Shown one piece after another: positions 1-5,625 of a stretch of DNA of 7,122 nt. Location of the stretch: positions 1 to 7,122 of the forward strand of contig CALFYC010000157.1 of NCBI GenBank assembly GCA_937952895.1. Reading direction: 5' to 3'. The stretch comes from an uncultured Neisseriaceae bacterium. GTDB lineage: Bacteria; Pseudomonadota; Gammaproteobacteria; Burkholderiales; UBA11063. Made by a program: the position numbers and the translations under genes. The notes beneath the pieces were generated by a model, which saw only the letters and a program-made list of their open reading frames with translations, was not told the DNA's origin and did not search any database. How positions within the stretch are numbered: the stretch's first letter is position 1; every line of letters begins with the position of its first letter.

Positions 1-2
1 CC

Positions 3-330
3 TACGTGGCCGAACACGCGCCGCACGGCCGCCGTGGCGCCTACACGGCGTGGATCCAGACCACCGCGACGCTGGGCCTGTTCCTGTCGCTGATGGTCAT
101 CCTCGGCACCCGCACCGCCATCGGCGAGGCGGCCTTCGCCGACTGGGGCTGGCGCGTGCCGTTCATCGTCTCGATCGCCCTGCTGGCCATCAGCGTGTGG
201 ATCCGCCTGTCGATGAATGAGTCGCCCGCCTTCAAGAAGATGAAGGAAGAGGGCAAGACCTCGAAGGCGCCGCTGACCGAGTCCTTCGGCAAGTGGGCGA
301 ATCTGAAGATCGTCATCATCGCGCTGGTCG
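3..330 (+). CDS. MHS-family MFS transporter, internal fragment (truncated at both ends)
   Basis: This is the middle of a metabolite:H+ symporter of the major facilitator superfamily, an inner-membrane proton-coupled carrier for organic acids, betaine or similar solutes. The frame is open from base 3 (Y-V-A-E-H-A-P). Visible family features are the stretch EHAPHGRRGAYTAWIQTTAT, a hydrophobic segment (LGLFLSLMVIL), the conserved WGWRVPF, another membrane segment (IVSIALLAISVWIRL), then NESPAF and the cytoplasmic-loop sequence KTSKAPLTESFGKWANLKIV. Family members continue here with a membrane segment containing GQAVVWYTGQFY. Instead the similarity stops near base 330 and unrelated minus-strand uppS sequence begins. 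The frame stays open by chance to 419, so its last ~30 codons are not transporter. GC content is far above the rest of the window and resembles a high-GC proteobacterium. The family call is firm; substrate and host are unknown. Confidence 0.8.
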
Positions 331-345
331 TTGGCGCGGTCTATC
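327..345. other. Chimeric junction A: transporter fragment / uppS fragment
   Basis: Plus-strand MHS transporter similarity ends after NLKIVIIAL(V), around base 329. Minus-strand UppS similarity (QEIAQVARALAQEID) is convincing down to about base 340. Two truncated genes from different proteins meet head-on with no stop codon, repeat or insertion-sequence end between them. This is what a misassembly or ligation chimera looks like. The exact base cannot be fixed by eye. Confidence 0.7.
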
Positions 346-674
346 TCCTGCGCGAGGGCGCGGGCCACCTGGGCGATCTCCTGGCGGGAGCCGTAGCTGA
401 ATGCTATCTGCAAGCTTAGACGGCTGTTTACGCTGGTTTTTTTCTCAGCCTTATCTATCAGCTTCTGGATCTCTTCGCTAAGGCGGGTCTTTTCGCCGAT
501 CACTTTTAGTTTTACTCCGGCTTCGTGCAGTTCTTCGATCTGATCCACCATATAATATTTTAGAAGCTGCATAAGGAAGCCAACTTCTTTTTCGGGGCGG
601 TTCCAGTTCTCGTATGAGAAAGTATATAGGGTTAAGTTCTTAACTCCGCTCTTGGCGGCGTGAATAACTATTTT
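330..674 (-). CDS. uppS: Undecaprenyl diphosphate synthase, internal fragment (both ends missing)
   Basis: UppS is a cytoplasmic cis-prenyltransferase that adds eight isopentenyl units to farnesyl diphosphate, making the C55 lipid carrier for peptidoglycan. Reading the minus strand in one frame gives HAAKSGVKNLTLYTFSYENW, then NRPEKEVGFLMQLL, then VKLKVIGEKTRLSEEIQKLI, and finally LQIAFSYGSRQEIAQVARAL. These line up without gaps against the middle of E. coli UppS (GIEALTLYAFSSENWNRP, then RLRIIGDTSRF, then NIAANYGGRWDI). The N-terminal DGNGRWA active-site motif and the C-terminal RTGGE/SNF region are both absent, so this is a broken piece with no start or stop. Codon use (AGC, CGC, GCC, ATA) is unlike the AT-rich genes that follow. 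It butts against a plus-strand transporter fragment on the left and the end of an MFS gene on the right, which points to a chimeric assembly rather than a pseudogene. The exact edges are uncertain by about 10-15 bases. Confidence 0.82.
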
Positions 675-683
675 TTTTGTGGT
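660..683. other. Chimeric junction B: uppS fragment / AT-rich genome, at a T8 run
   Basis: To the left, minus-strand UppS similarity extends at least to HAAKSG (653-662) and plausibly to KKIV (666-677). To the right, minus-strand MFS coding runs into FRPQKK and a TAG at 668-670. The two meet in a run of eight T at 671-678, which could have provided the microhomology. If the break lies at the right edge of that run, the MFS stop codon and its last lysines come from the foreign piece. Base composition falls sharply across this point. Confidence 0.65.
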
Positions 684-1951
684 CTGAATAATAGCCAAAA
701 AGCAATTCCAGCAGTAAATATGATAATGCTGCCCCAAAATGTAGTTAAGCTTAAGCTTTTATCGGCAACATATCCAGAAATAATTGCTGGAAATGATTGT
801 GCTATTGCATTGCAACTACCAGCAATTCCAAAAGCTTGACCTCTGATTTCCTCAGGTGTTACTCGAGCGATTAATGCGGAAAAGAATGCCATAGATAATG
901 CATTAAATGAGGATAAAAAGGGTGGTAAAAAATATAACCAATTTTGATTACTTGCTGGAATGGACATATATATCAATACACAAATTCCTGTTCCAAACAT
1001 ACTAAATCTTAAAACTTTATAATCACTGTATTTACCAGACATTCGGCGGACTAATAATCCTTGTGCAATGACAATCATAATCCCTACATAAGCAAAGTAG
1101 TTTCCTATTTGATTTTGTAGAAAACCAAATTTTTTTGCCATAATTATGGCAAAAAAAGTAGTAAAAAAAGTAAAACCAGCATTATATAACGTATATGATG
1201 GCATAATATTTCTAATGCCTGGTTTAAAAAATGCTAAAGCTAAATTATGAAATGGTTTTGTAATATTAATTCTATTTTGTGATTTTACGCTAAGTGTTTC
1301 AGGTAGAAATTTAATGATTAGCATTATATTTATGAAGCTAATCAGGCTTGCAAAATAAAACGGCATAGCGGCGCCAAACCAACTTACAAAATTAGAGTCA
1401 GATAATTCACCACCAAGAAATGGACCTAAAATAAACCCAAGACCAAAAGCCATTCCGATTAAACCAAAATTTTTAGCGCGACTTTTAGGCGTGCTAATAT
1501 CGGCAATAACTGCTTGAGCAACAGAAATATTACCACCAGTCATTCCATCTAGTAGTCTTGAACCAAACATAAGTGGAATATTTTTAGTTATGATTCCAAT
1601 TGCAAATAGAATATAAGAAATGCAAGTGCCAGTTATTGATAGAGTTAAAATAATTTTTCGACCATAGCGATCAGATAATTGTCCTAAAATTGGAGAGCAT
1701 AGAAATTGTGCTATTGGATATGTAGCGCTTAGCCAACCCATTAAAATAAATCCAGATGATAGAGACCAAGAGTCCGGTGTTATTTTATAAGGTCCAGGGA
1801 GAACTAAGAGTGGAAAAACAGGAATTAAAACGCCAAGACCTATCATATCAATACAGATAGTAATAAATATAGCAATTAAAGGGGTAAAGGTTTTTTTATT
1901 TGTAACAGTGTCCATCAATGCTTTCTTTTTAAAATCAGAAGTTATAAGCAT
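668..1951 (-). CDS. TCR/Tet-type MFS drug efflux transporter
   Basis: This is a 12-helix drug:H+ antiporter-type carrier (DHA1 group, TetA-like), placed in the inner membrane and expected to export a small toxic compound; the substrate cannot be read from sequence. Seen: helix 1 (PLIAIFITICIDMIGLGVLI), the signature motif A loop GQLSDRYGRKII at residues 90-101, the TetA-like helix 4 and loop RLLDGMTGGNISVAQAVIAD (132-151), motif C GFILGPFLGG (172-181), and the second-half sequence RVTPEEIRGQAFGI. At up to 427 aa the length is normal. Two starts are possible. ATG at 1951 has little upstream of it, while ATG at 1915 (residue 13, MDTVTNKK, 415 aa) is preceded by a purine-rich AAGAAAG and is my slight preference. 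It follows the asmA-like gene by 63 bp on the same strand. The last codons and the TAG stop lie on chimeric junction B, so the true C-terminus may differ. No terminator is visible downstream because the sequence there is foreign. Confidence 0.85.
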   Translation of the reverse strand: MLITSDFKKKALMDTVTNKKTFTPLIAIFITICIDMIGLGVLIPVFPLLVLPGPYKITPDSWSLSSGFILMGWLSATYPIAQFLCSPILGQLSDRYGRKIILTLSITGTCISYILFAIGIITKNIPLMFGSRLLDGMTGGNISVAQAVIADISTPKSRAKNFGLIGMAFGLGFILGPFLGGELSDSNFVSWFGAAMPFYFASLISFINIMLIIKFLPETLSVKSQNRINITKPFHNLALAFFKPGIRNIMPSYTLYNAGFTFFTTFFAIIMAKKFGFLQNQIGNYFAYVGIMIVIAQGLLVRRMSGKYSDYKVLRFSMFGTGICVLIYMSIPASNQNWLYFLPPFLSSFNALSMAFFSALIARVTPEEIRGQAFGIAGSCNAIAQSFPAIISGYVADKSLSLTTFWGSIIIFTAGIAFWLLFRPQKK

Positions 1952-2014
1952 TATTTTAACTTGTTTTGTATTAATTCGTATTTATTTGCGATAATAATAT
2001 TCTAAATTAAGCAT

Positions 2015-3556
2015 TTAATATAATGTTTGTGGATGTGTTTTCAAATAATTATTAATTTGGGTAAAAATATAGCTCCATTCTAGATCTTTATTAATATGAT
2101 TGGGGCTACCATATATATCATAAGGAAAATATAGATAATTAATGATGGTTTGCTCATTTGATGAAATAATCCTACCTTGAAGGGTCATATCAAAAAAAAT
2201 ATTTATTAAATCATAGTATCCTTCACAAAATACGATTAAATTTTGTCCATTTAATTTGCAGGTTTGGATTTTAGTTAATCCTTGTCTAAAGATTGTTGTG
2301 CTATCAAATTCACCCAAATCACTTATGTCGGAATAATCCTTTTTTTGTAAACCATTTAGTTTGTTAAATTCTTGGCGTATGGCTCTAAGAGTAGCAAGGG
2401 TTCTAGTGTGAGTAAAAAATTTTGAAAAAACACTAATATCATTAACGACTTTATTTAGTTGAGAAGCAAATTTTTTCAAGTTAAAACCATATAAGATCAG
2501 TTTATCAATATGTATATATTCGTGGCCTTTTATGCTAGATAATTTAAAATTTGACTCAAGTGTTATATTGCCCCAAAATTTAATAGTGGATGTTTTTAAT
2601 TTAAAGCCATTTAAATCGATAGTATCTTCAATATTTAATTTAGCAATTTGAAGATTTTGATTAATTGTGTAAGGATTAAATTTAATTTTAATTTTTCCAT
2701 TTACATCTATATTGTTAAGAGCTAATTTGAGATTATCAAAGGATAAACTCTCAGTATTACCTTTGATATTAAAACTTAATTTAATATTGCTATAGCTAGT
2801 GGTTTTAATGATTTTAGGAATCTTAATTTTTAGTAATTGAAAAATTTTTACTAAGGAAAATTTACTGGTATGGAAGTTGCCAATATAACTATTTGAGTCT
2901 CTATCAAAAGTAAAATTAGTATTACAATGAAAATTCTCACCTAAGTCGATAGTCGTTTTATTAATTTTGATTTGATTATTATTAAGCTCTATTTGCCCAC
3001 CATCTTTATTTATAAATAGATTAAAAACTTCTGGTTGAATTTTATTCTTATTGTTTTGATAGCTAAAATGAAAATTTTTAAGAACTATTTGATTAAATAC
3101 ATAATTTATCTTTGATGTTTTAGTTGTGTTTGATGGAAAATTAAAAGTCCAATTATTAATTGAGTGATTCTGAATTAAACTAAGACTTATTCCATTTAAA
3201 ATTAAATTTCTAAATTCAATTTTACCTCTAAGTAAAGTTGGTATAGTAATATTAGTTGTTATAGAGTCTATTGATAATAGGTTGCCGGGTTCAAAATTGG
3301 TTGGGTTAGTAATTGCAACCTGTTGTATTTTTATCTTTAATGTGGGATATAACTTTAAATCTATTGGCCCAGCTATAATCAATTGTCTTCCAGTTTGTTT
3401 GGCAAATTGCTTAATAATAAAATTTTTATAATCACTTGAATTAACTAGATATGGTAGTGAAATCCAAAGGATTATAAGTAATCCTAAGATGGCTCCTGTA
3501 ATTAACAAAATATGTATTGCAATTTTTTTAGTTAAACTTTTAGTATATTTGCTCAT
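2015..3556 (-). CDS. AsmA family protein (inner-membrane anchored, periplasmic)
   Basis: AsmA-family proteins are anchored in the inner membrane by one N-terminal helix and extend a long beta-rich groove into the periplasm. The family is linked to outer-membrane assembly and phospholipid movement between membranes. Seen here: a basic N-terminus, one hydrophobic helix at about residues 13-37, then the AsmA N-terminal signature SSDYKNFIIKQFAKQTGRQL with TGR at 55-57, IDLKLYPTLKIKIQQVAI at 65-82, and NPTNF. The middle is low-complexity, Asn/Lys/Ile-rich beta sequence. The C-terminal AsmA-like repeat (FRQGLTKIQTCKLNGQNLIV, then EGYYDLINIFFDMTLQGRI) spans about 423-465. At 513 aa it is shorter than E. 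coli AsmA (about 617). The start at 3556 puts the helix at the expected place, with a purine-rich AAAGAAAG about 9 bases upstream. It is probably first in a two-gene transcript with the MFS gene. The family is clear; orthology to E. coli asmA is not established, so no symbol is given. Confidence 0.85.
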   Translation of the reverse strand: MSKYTKSLTKKIAIHILLITGAILGLLIILWISLPYLVNSSDYKNFIIKQFAKQTGRQLIIAGPIDLKLYPTLKIKIQQVAITNPTNFEPGNLLSIDSITTNITIPTLLRGKIEFRNLILNGISLSLIQNHSINNWTFNFPSNTTKTSKINYVFNQIVLKNFHFSYQNNKNKIQPEVFNLFINKDGGQIELNNNQIKINKTTIDLGENFHCNTNFTFDRDSNSYIGNFHTSKFSLVKIFQLLKIKIPKIIKTTSYSNIKLSFNIKGNTESLSFDNLKLALNNIDVNGKIKIKFNPYTINQNLQIAKLNIEDTIDLNGFKLKTSTIKFWGNITLESNFKLSSIKGHEYIHIDKLILYGFNLKKFASQLNKVVNDISVFSKFFTHTRTLATLRAIRQEFNKLNGLQKKDYSDISDLGEFDSTTIFRQGLTKIQTCKLNGQNLIVFCEGYYDLINIFFDMTLQGRIISSNEQTIINYLYFPYDIYGSPNHINKDLEWSYIFTQINNYLKTHPQTLY

Positions 3557-3635
3557 AAACTAAATCTTTCTTTGAGTGGTTTAACGCTTAATTAGTTAAT
3601 TCATTTTTATTAAAATAGTCCACTTGGTTGCCGTT

Positions 3636-3664
3636 ACTTTATTCTAGATTGAAATTATGGTCAA
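3636..3664 (-). promoter_or_regulatory. Weak candidate promoter for the asmA-like gene
   Basis: On the minus strand, TTGACC (plus 3659-3664; 5 of 6 match to the -35 consensus) is followed after exactly 17 bases by TAAAGT (plus 3636-3641; 4 of 6 match to -10). This would give a 5' leader of about 70 bases before the ATG at 3556. Such matches arise easily in AT-rich DNA. The -35 lies in one arm of the inverted repeat and the spacer contains the other. Confidence 0.3.
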
Positions 3665-3672
3665 TCTGGAAT
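3641..3672. repeat. 12-bp inverted repeat, possible operator
   Basis: ATTCTAGATTGA (3641-3652) is followed, after the 8-base spacer AATTATGG, by TCAATCTGGAAT (3661-3672). Eleven of 12 positions are complementary and the twelfth would be a G-T pair. No T-run follows on either strand, so it is a poor terminator. It overlaps the best leftward promoter candidate for the asmA-like gene, which suggests a regulator binding site. That role is inference only. Confidence 0.5.
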
Positions 3673-3769
3673 TTACCCCAAAAAATTCGGTTTAAAATTT
3701 CTTCAATTATTAATTTACAGTTATGAAAAAGTTTGTAAAACCTATACTAGTAAAAATTTGTTACAAAGT

Positions 3770-3798
3770 AGGACAATTACTTATAAGTGTGTTATAAT
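3770..3798 (+). promoter_or_regulatory. Sigma70-type promoter with extended -10, for the secreted protein gene
   Basis: AGGACA (3770-3775; 4 of 6 match to TTGACA) is separated by exactly 17 bases from a perfect TATAAT (3793-3798). TG at 3790-3791 makes a perfect extended -10, TGTTATAAT. Transcription would start near 3805, leaving a leader of about 90 bases before the ATG at 3894. Confidence 0.7.
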
Positions 3799-3880
3799 AA
3801 GGACAGTAATACAATAAAATTTTTATTTATTCTTAATGTATTTTCTAAAAATTGCTGTAGATCAATTAAAGATATTTTTC

Positions 3881-3886
3881 AAAGGG
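3881..3886 (+). promoter_or_regulatory. Ribosome binding site of the secreted protein gene
   Basis: AAAGGG lies 7 bases upstream of the ATG at 3894. It is the clearest Shine-Dalgarno-like match in the AT-rich part and supports that start, which also gives a well-formed signal peptide. Confidence 0.55.
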
Positions 3887-3893
3887 CATCAAG

Positions 3894-4352
3894 ATGAGTT
3901 TTCAAGTTAATAAAAATTCTAAATTAAAAGTATTGATTTTGGCTTCTATATTTATGATAATTGGCAATAGTTATGCGGATGATGCGGATGATGCATGTAA
4001 GCAGTTTGATATTGATTCCAAAGCGGTTAGAGCAAAACCTTCATTTTTAAATGATGGTCCAACAGGCTGTAGAAGTTTACAACCAAGAGGATCTATGATT
4101 GATTCTATGTGTTTTAATCTAGTTCCCCAAGGGTTAGATGAAAATTGTGGAGTTAATTATTATGAAAAAGATTCATCTCAAGCGGTAACAGTATTGTCAT
4201 GCTCTGCAGGAGATGTTTCTGAACCTGAAAATAAAGTTTTATTTAAATATGTATTGTGTAAAAATAAAGTATCATCAGAATATAAGTGGATATTAATGTA
4301 TAATGGTAATGATTACAAGTTTCTACCTCAGTCTTTTCTTTCTGACAAATAA
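3894..4352 (+). CDS. Small exported six-cysteine protein of unknown function
   Basis: I do not recognise the family. The 152-aa product starts with a classic Sec signal peptide: basic n-region (K7, K10, K12), hydrophobic core VLILASIFMIIG at about 13-24, and a signal peptidase I site after NSYA (residue 28). No lipobox cysteine lies at the cleavage point, so it is not a typical lipoprotein. The mature part of about 124 aa has exactly six cysteines, at 35, 59, 73, 85, 103 and 122, enough for three disulfide bonds in the periplasm or outside the cell. No further membrane segment is present. The cleavage region carries a tandem ADD repeat (ADDADDA, 28-34). The gene has its own extended -10 promoter, a fair ribosome binding site, and a hairpin 18 bases after the stop, so it looks monocistronic. 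Base composition matches its neighbours. A small periplasmic or secreted envelope or host-interaction factor is a guess only. Confidence 0.8.
   Translation: MSFQVNKNSKLKVLILASIFMIIGNSYADDADDACKQFDIDSKAVRAKPSFLNDGPTGCRSLQPRGSMIDSMCFNLVPQGLDENCGVNYYEKDSSQAVTVLSCSAGDVSEPENKVLFKYVLCKNKVSSEYKWILMYNGNDYKFLPQSFLSDK
3975..3992 (+). repeat. Two tandem copies of GCGGATGAT at the signal peptide cleavage site
   Basis: GCGGATGAT occurs twice in a row and encodes Ala-Asp-Asp twice, followed by GCA (Ala). The unit is a multiple of three, so copy-number change would keep the frame and only lengthen the acidic start of the mature protein. Confidence 0.7.
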
Positions 4353-4370
4353 TAGTTAGCTAATCTTTGT

Positions 4371-4409
4371 AATTAATACTTTGAGTTGTTTAAGCTCAAA
4401 GTATTAGTT
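4371..4409. terminator. Strong hairpin after the secreted protein gene, probable terminator
   Basis: AATTAATACTTTGAG (4371-4385) and CTCAAAGTATTAGTT (4395-4409) form a 15-position stem with 14 Watson-Crick pairs and one G-T, around the 9-base loop TTGTTTAAG. It starts 18 bases after the stop codon at 4352 and about 50 bases before the next promoter, where a terminator belongs. No T-tract follows directly (TATGTCTACATTC), so it may be an inefficient terminator or mainly an mRNA 3' end stabiliser. Confidence 0.55.
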
Positions 4410-4459
4410 ATGTCTACATTCTAAATTTTTAAGAACTATCAAGCGTTTGATTGATTAAA

Positions 4460-4468
4460 TGTTATAAT
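4460..4468 (+). promoter_or_regulatory. Extended -10 promoter of the ubiH operon
   Basis: TGTTATAAT is a perfect extended -10 (TG at 4460-4461, TATAAT at 4463-4468). The -35 position (about 4440-4445, CAAGCG) is poor, as is common when the TGn element is present. Transcription would start near 4475, 30 bases before the ATG at 4505. Its position inside the longer open frame is the main reason to reject a TTG start at 4451. Confidence 0.6.
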
Positions 4469-4504
4469 ATCGTTCAGTTTATATATCTAAATTGTGAAAT
4501 TATT

Positions 4505-5623
4505 ATGCTACATAAATCAAAAGTTATTGTGGGTGCAGGTCCTGTTGGTCTTACCTTTGCCTTATCATTTGTAAATCAAGGTAATTCGATAGCTATTCTT
4601 GATAGTCAATCAAACTTTAAAAATGATAGTAGAGTATTAGCTTTATCTTATGCTAGTTTTGCCAAATTAAAAGACTTAAATGGTTGGCCTGATGATGGGG
4701 CAACTGCAATTCAGGAAGTACATATTTCACATAATGGCTTGGGGGTTAGTGTAATTAAAGCAAGCGATCTGAATTTGGGATGTTTAGGTTATACCATTAG
4801 CTATAGTGATATTCTAGAAAAACTTCATAAAGTCACGAGTAACAATTCCAAAATTGACTTTCAGTTTGCAAATGTAAAACGAATAATTCCGGGTGCTAAA
4901 TTTGCAACCATCGAATATTCTGAATACGGAGAGATGAGATCTTTAACGACAGATTTGGCAATTGTTGCTGAAGGTGGGAAAATTAAGATTGATGGTGTTG
5001 ATTATAAGAATTTTGATTATAAGCGAATAGCGATTGTTGCAACTTTAGAAGTTGAAAATTTTAAAGCTAATACAGCATTTGAACGTTTTGATAAATTTGG
5101 ACCTCTTGTTTTACTGCCTTATAATCGACTCTATAAATTAGTTTGGTCATTAGATACAGAAAGAGCAAATGCTATTTTAAAAGAGCAAAATTTATTAGAT
5201 TGCCTTAAACAGCAAAGTTCATTTATGAAGCGCTTTGGTGAATTAAAGATTGTTGGTAATGTTGGTTCATACCCGTTAAGTCTACAAATTGCTAAGCAAA
5301 AATTATTAAATCATGTTGCTTTAATTGGTAACTCATCACAAACACTTAACCCAATCTCAGCTCAAGGAATGAATTTAGGTATTCGTGATGCCGATTTGTT
5401 GGCAACTTTTATTGCAAAAAATGGTTTAAATAGTTCTTCATCTTATGATGATTTGAGACGTATTGATACTAATTTTGTGGCAAACTTTACTCATGGATTA
5501 GCGAGATTTGTTGAACAAAAATCAAATCTGGTCAATCATTTATGTGGTGCTGGTATCATTAGTCTAAGCAACTGTAAAACTCTTCAAAATTATATTGCTA
5601 AAAGTTTAATTTTTGGTTTATAA
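4505..5623 (+). CDS. ubiH: 2-octaprenyl-6-methoxyphenol hydroxylase (ubiquinone biosynthesis)
   Basis: UbiH is an FAD-dependent monooxygenase that hydroxylates C1 of the ubiquinone precursor ring, within the membrane-associated Ubi complex. Taking ATG 4505, the protein has 372 aa (E. coli UbiH about 392). Seen: the Rossmann FAD motif GAGPVG at 10-15, DSRVLALS at 41-48, AFERFDKFGPLVLLP at 191-205, YPLSL at 256-260, and GNSSQTLNPISAQGMNLGIR at 275-294. The GN-xx-QTL form of the last motif matches UbiH specifically (E. coli GNAAQTLHPIAGQGFNLGMR), whereas most sister hydroxylases have GDAAHT. ATAIQEVHIS (66-75) also aligns with E. coli UbiH ATAITTVHVS. Odd: the second FAD/NADH motif, normally ADG, reads VAEGG (154-158), with Glu156 in place of Asp. 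The frame is open from a TTG at 4451, but that region holds the promoter and has no similarity. No clear Shine-Dalgarno precedes 4505. It leads an operon with the PPTase and a second hydroxylase. Confidence 0.85.
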   Translation: MLHKSKVIVGAGPVGLTFALSFVNQGNSIAILDSQSNFKNDSRVLALSYASFAKLKDLNGWPDDGATAIQEVHISHNGLGVSVIKASDLNLGCLGYTISYSDILEKLHKVTSNNSKIDFQFANVKRIIPGAKFATIEYSEYGEMRSLTTDLAIVAEGGKIKIDGVDYKNFDYKRIAIVATLEVENFKANTAFERFDKFGPLVLLPYNRLYKLVWSLDTERANAILKEQNLLDCLKQQSSFMKRFGELKIVGNVGSYPLSLQIAKQKLLNHVALIGNSSQTLNPISAQGMNLGIRDADLLATFIAKNGLNSSSSYDDLRRIDTNFVANFTHGLARFVEQKSNLVNHLCGAGIISLSNCKTLQNYIAKSLIFGL

Positions 5624-5625
5624 AG

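Larger units (their letters stand above)
3557..3893. other. Divergent intergenic region between the asmA-like gene and the secreted protein gene
   Basis: These 337 bases separate two genes transcribed away from each other. They hold a strong rightward promoter (3770-3798), an inverted repeat (3641-3672) over a weak leftward promoter candidate, and the ribosome binding site of the right-hand gene. A 24-codon frame at 3723-3797 is not believed. I see no tRNA, no conserved RNA fold and no insertion-sequence end. Confidence 0.7.

Noticed and set aside
41..319. 92-aa minus-strand frame
   Set aside because: Shadow of the transporter fragment in GC-rich DNA, with no recognisable domain.
411..417. 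A third junction at the HindIII site AAGCTT (412-417), where GC content changes
   Set aside because: The UppS reading frame and alignment run through it without gap or shift (KKTSVNSRLSLQIAFSYGSR), so one gene explains both sides.
6..419. A continuous 137-aa plus-strand protein from base 6
   Set aside because: Only the part to about 329 resembles a transporter. The tail is the antisense of uppS, so the full frame is a chimera rather than a gene.
1..675. Horizontal transfer as the origin of the left fragments
   Set aside because: Both genes are truncated internal pieces in opposite orientation with no mobile-element or integration signs. A joining artefact is simpler, though reads are needed to settle it.
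3723..3797. 24-codon plus-strand frame starting MKKFVKPILVKICYK
   Set aside because: No ribosome binding site, and it ends inside the -10 of the next promoter. Most likely chance.
3557..3893. Insertion-sequence remnant or small RNA in the long intergenic region
   Set aside because: No transposase fragment, target duplication or terminal repeats seen. The only hairpin is better placed as an operator.
4451..4504. 18-residue N-terminal extension of UbiH from a TTG start
   Set aside because: It contains the extended -10 promoter and lacks family similarity. The ATG at 4505 places GxGxxG at the usual distance from the N-terminus.
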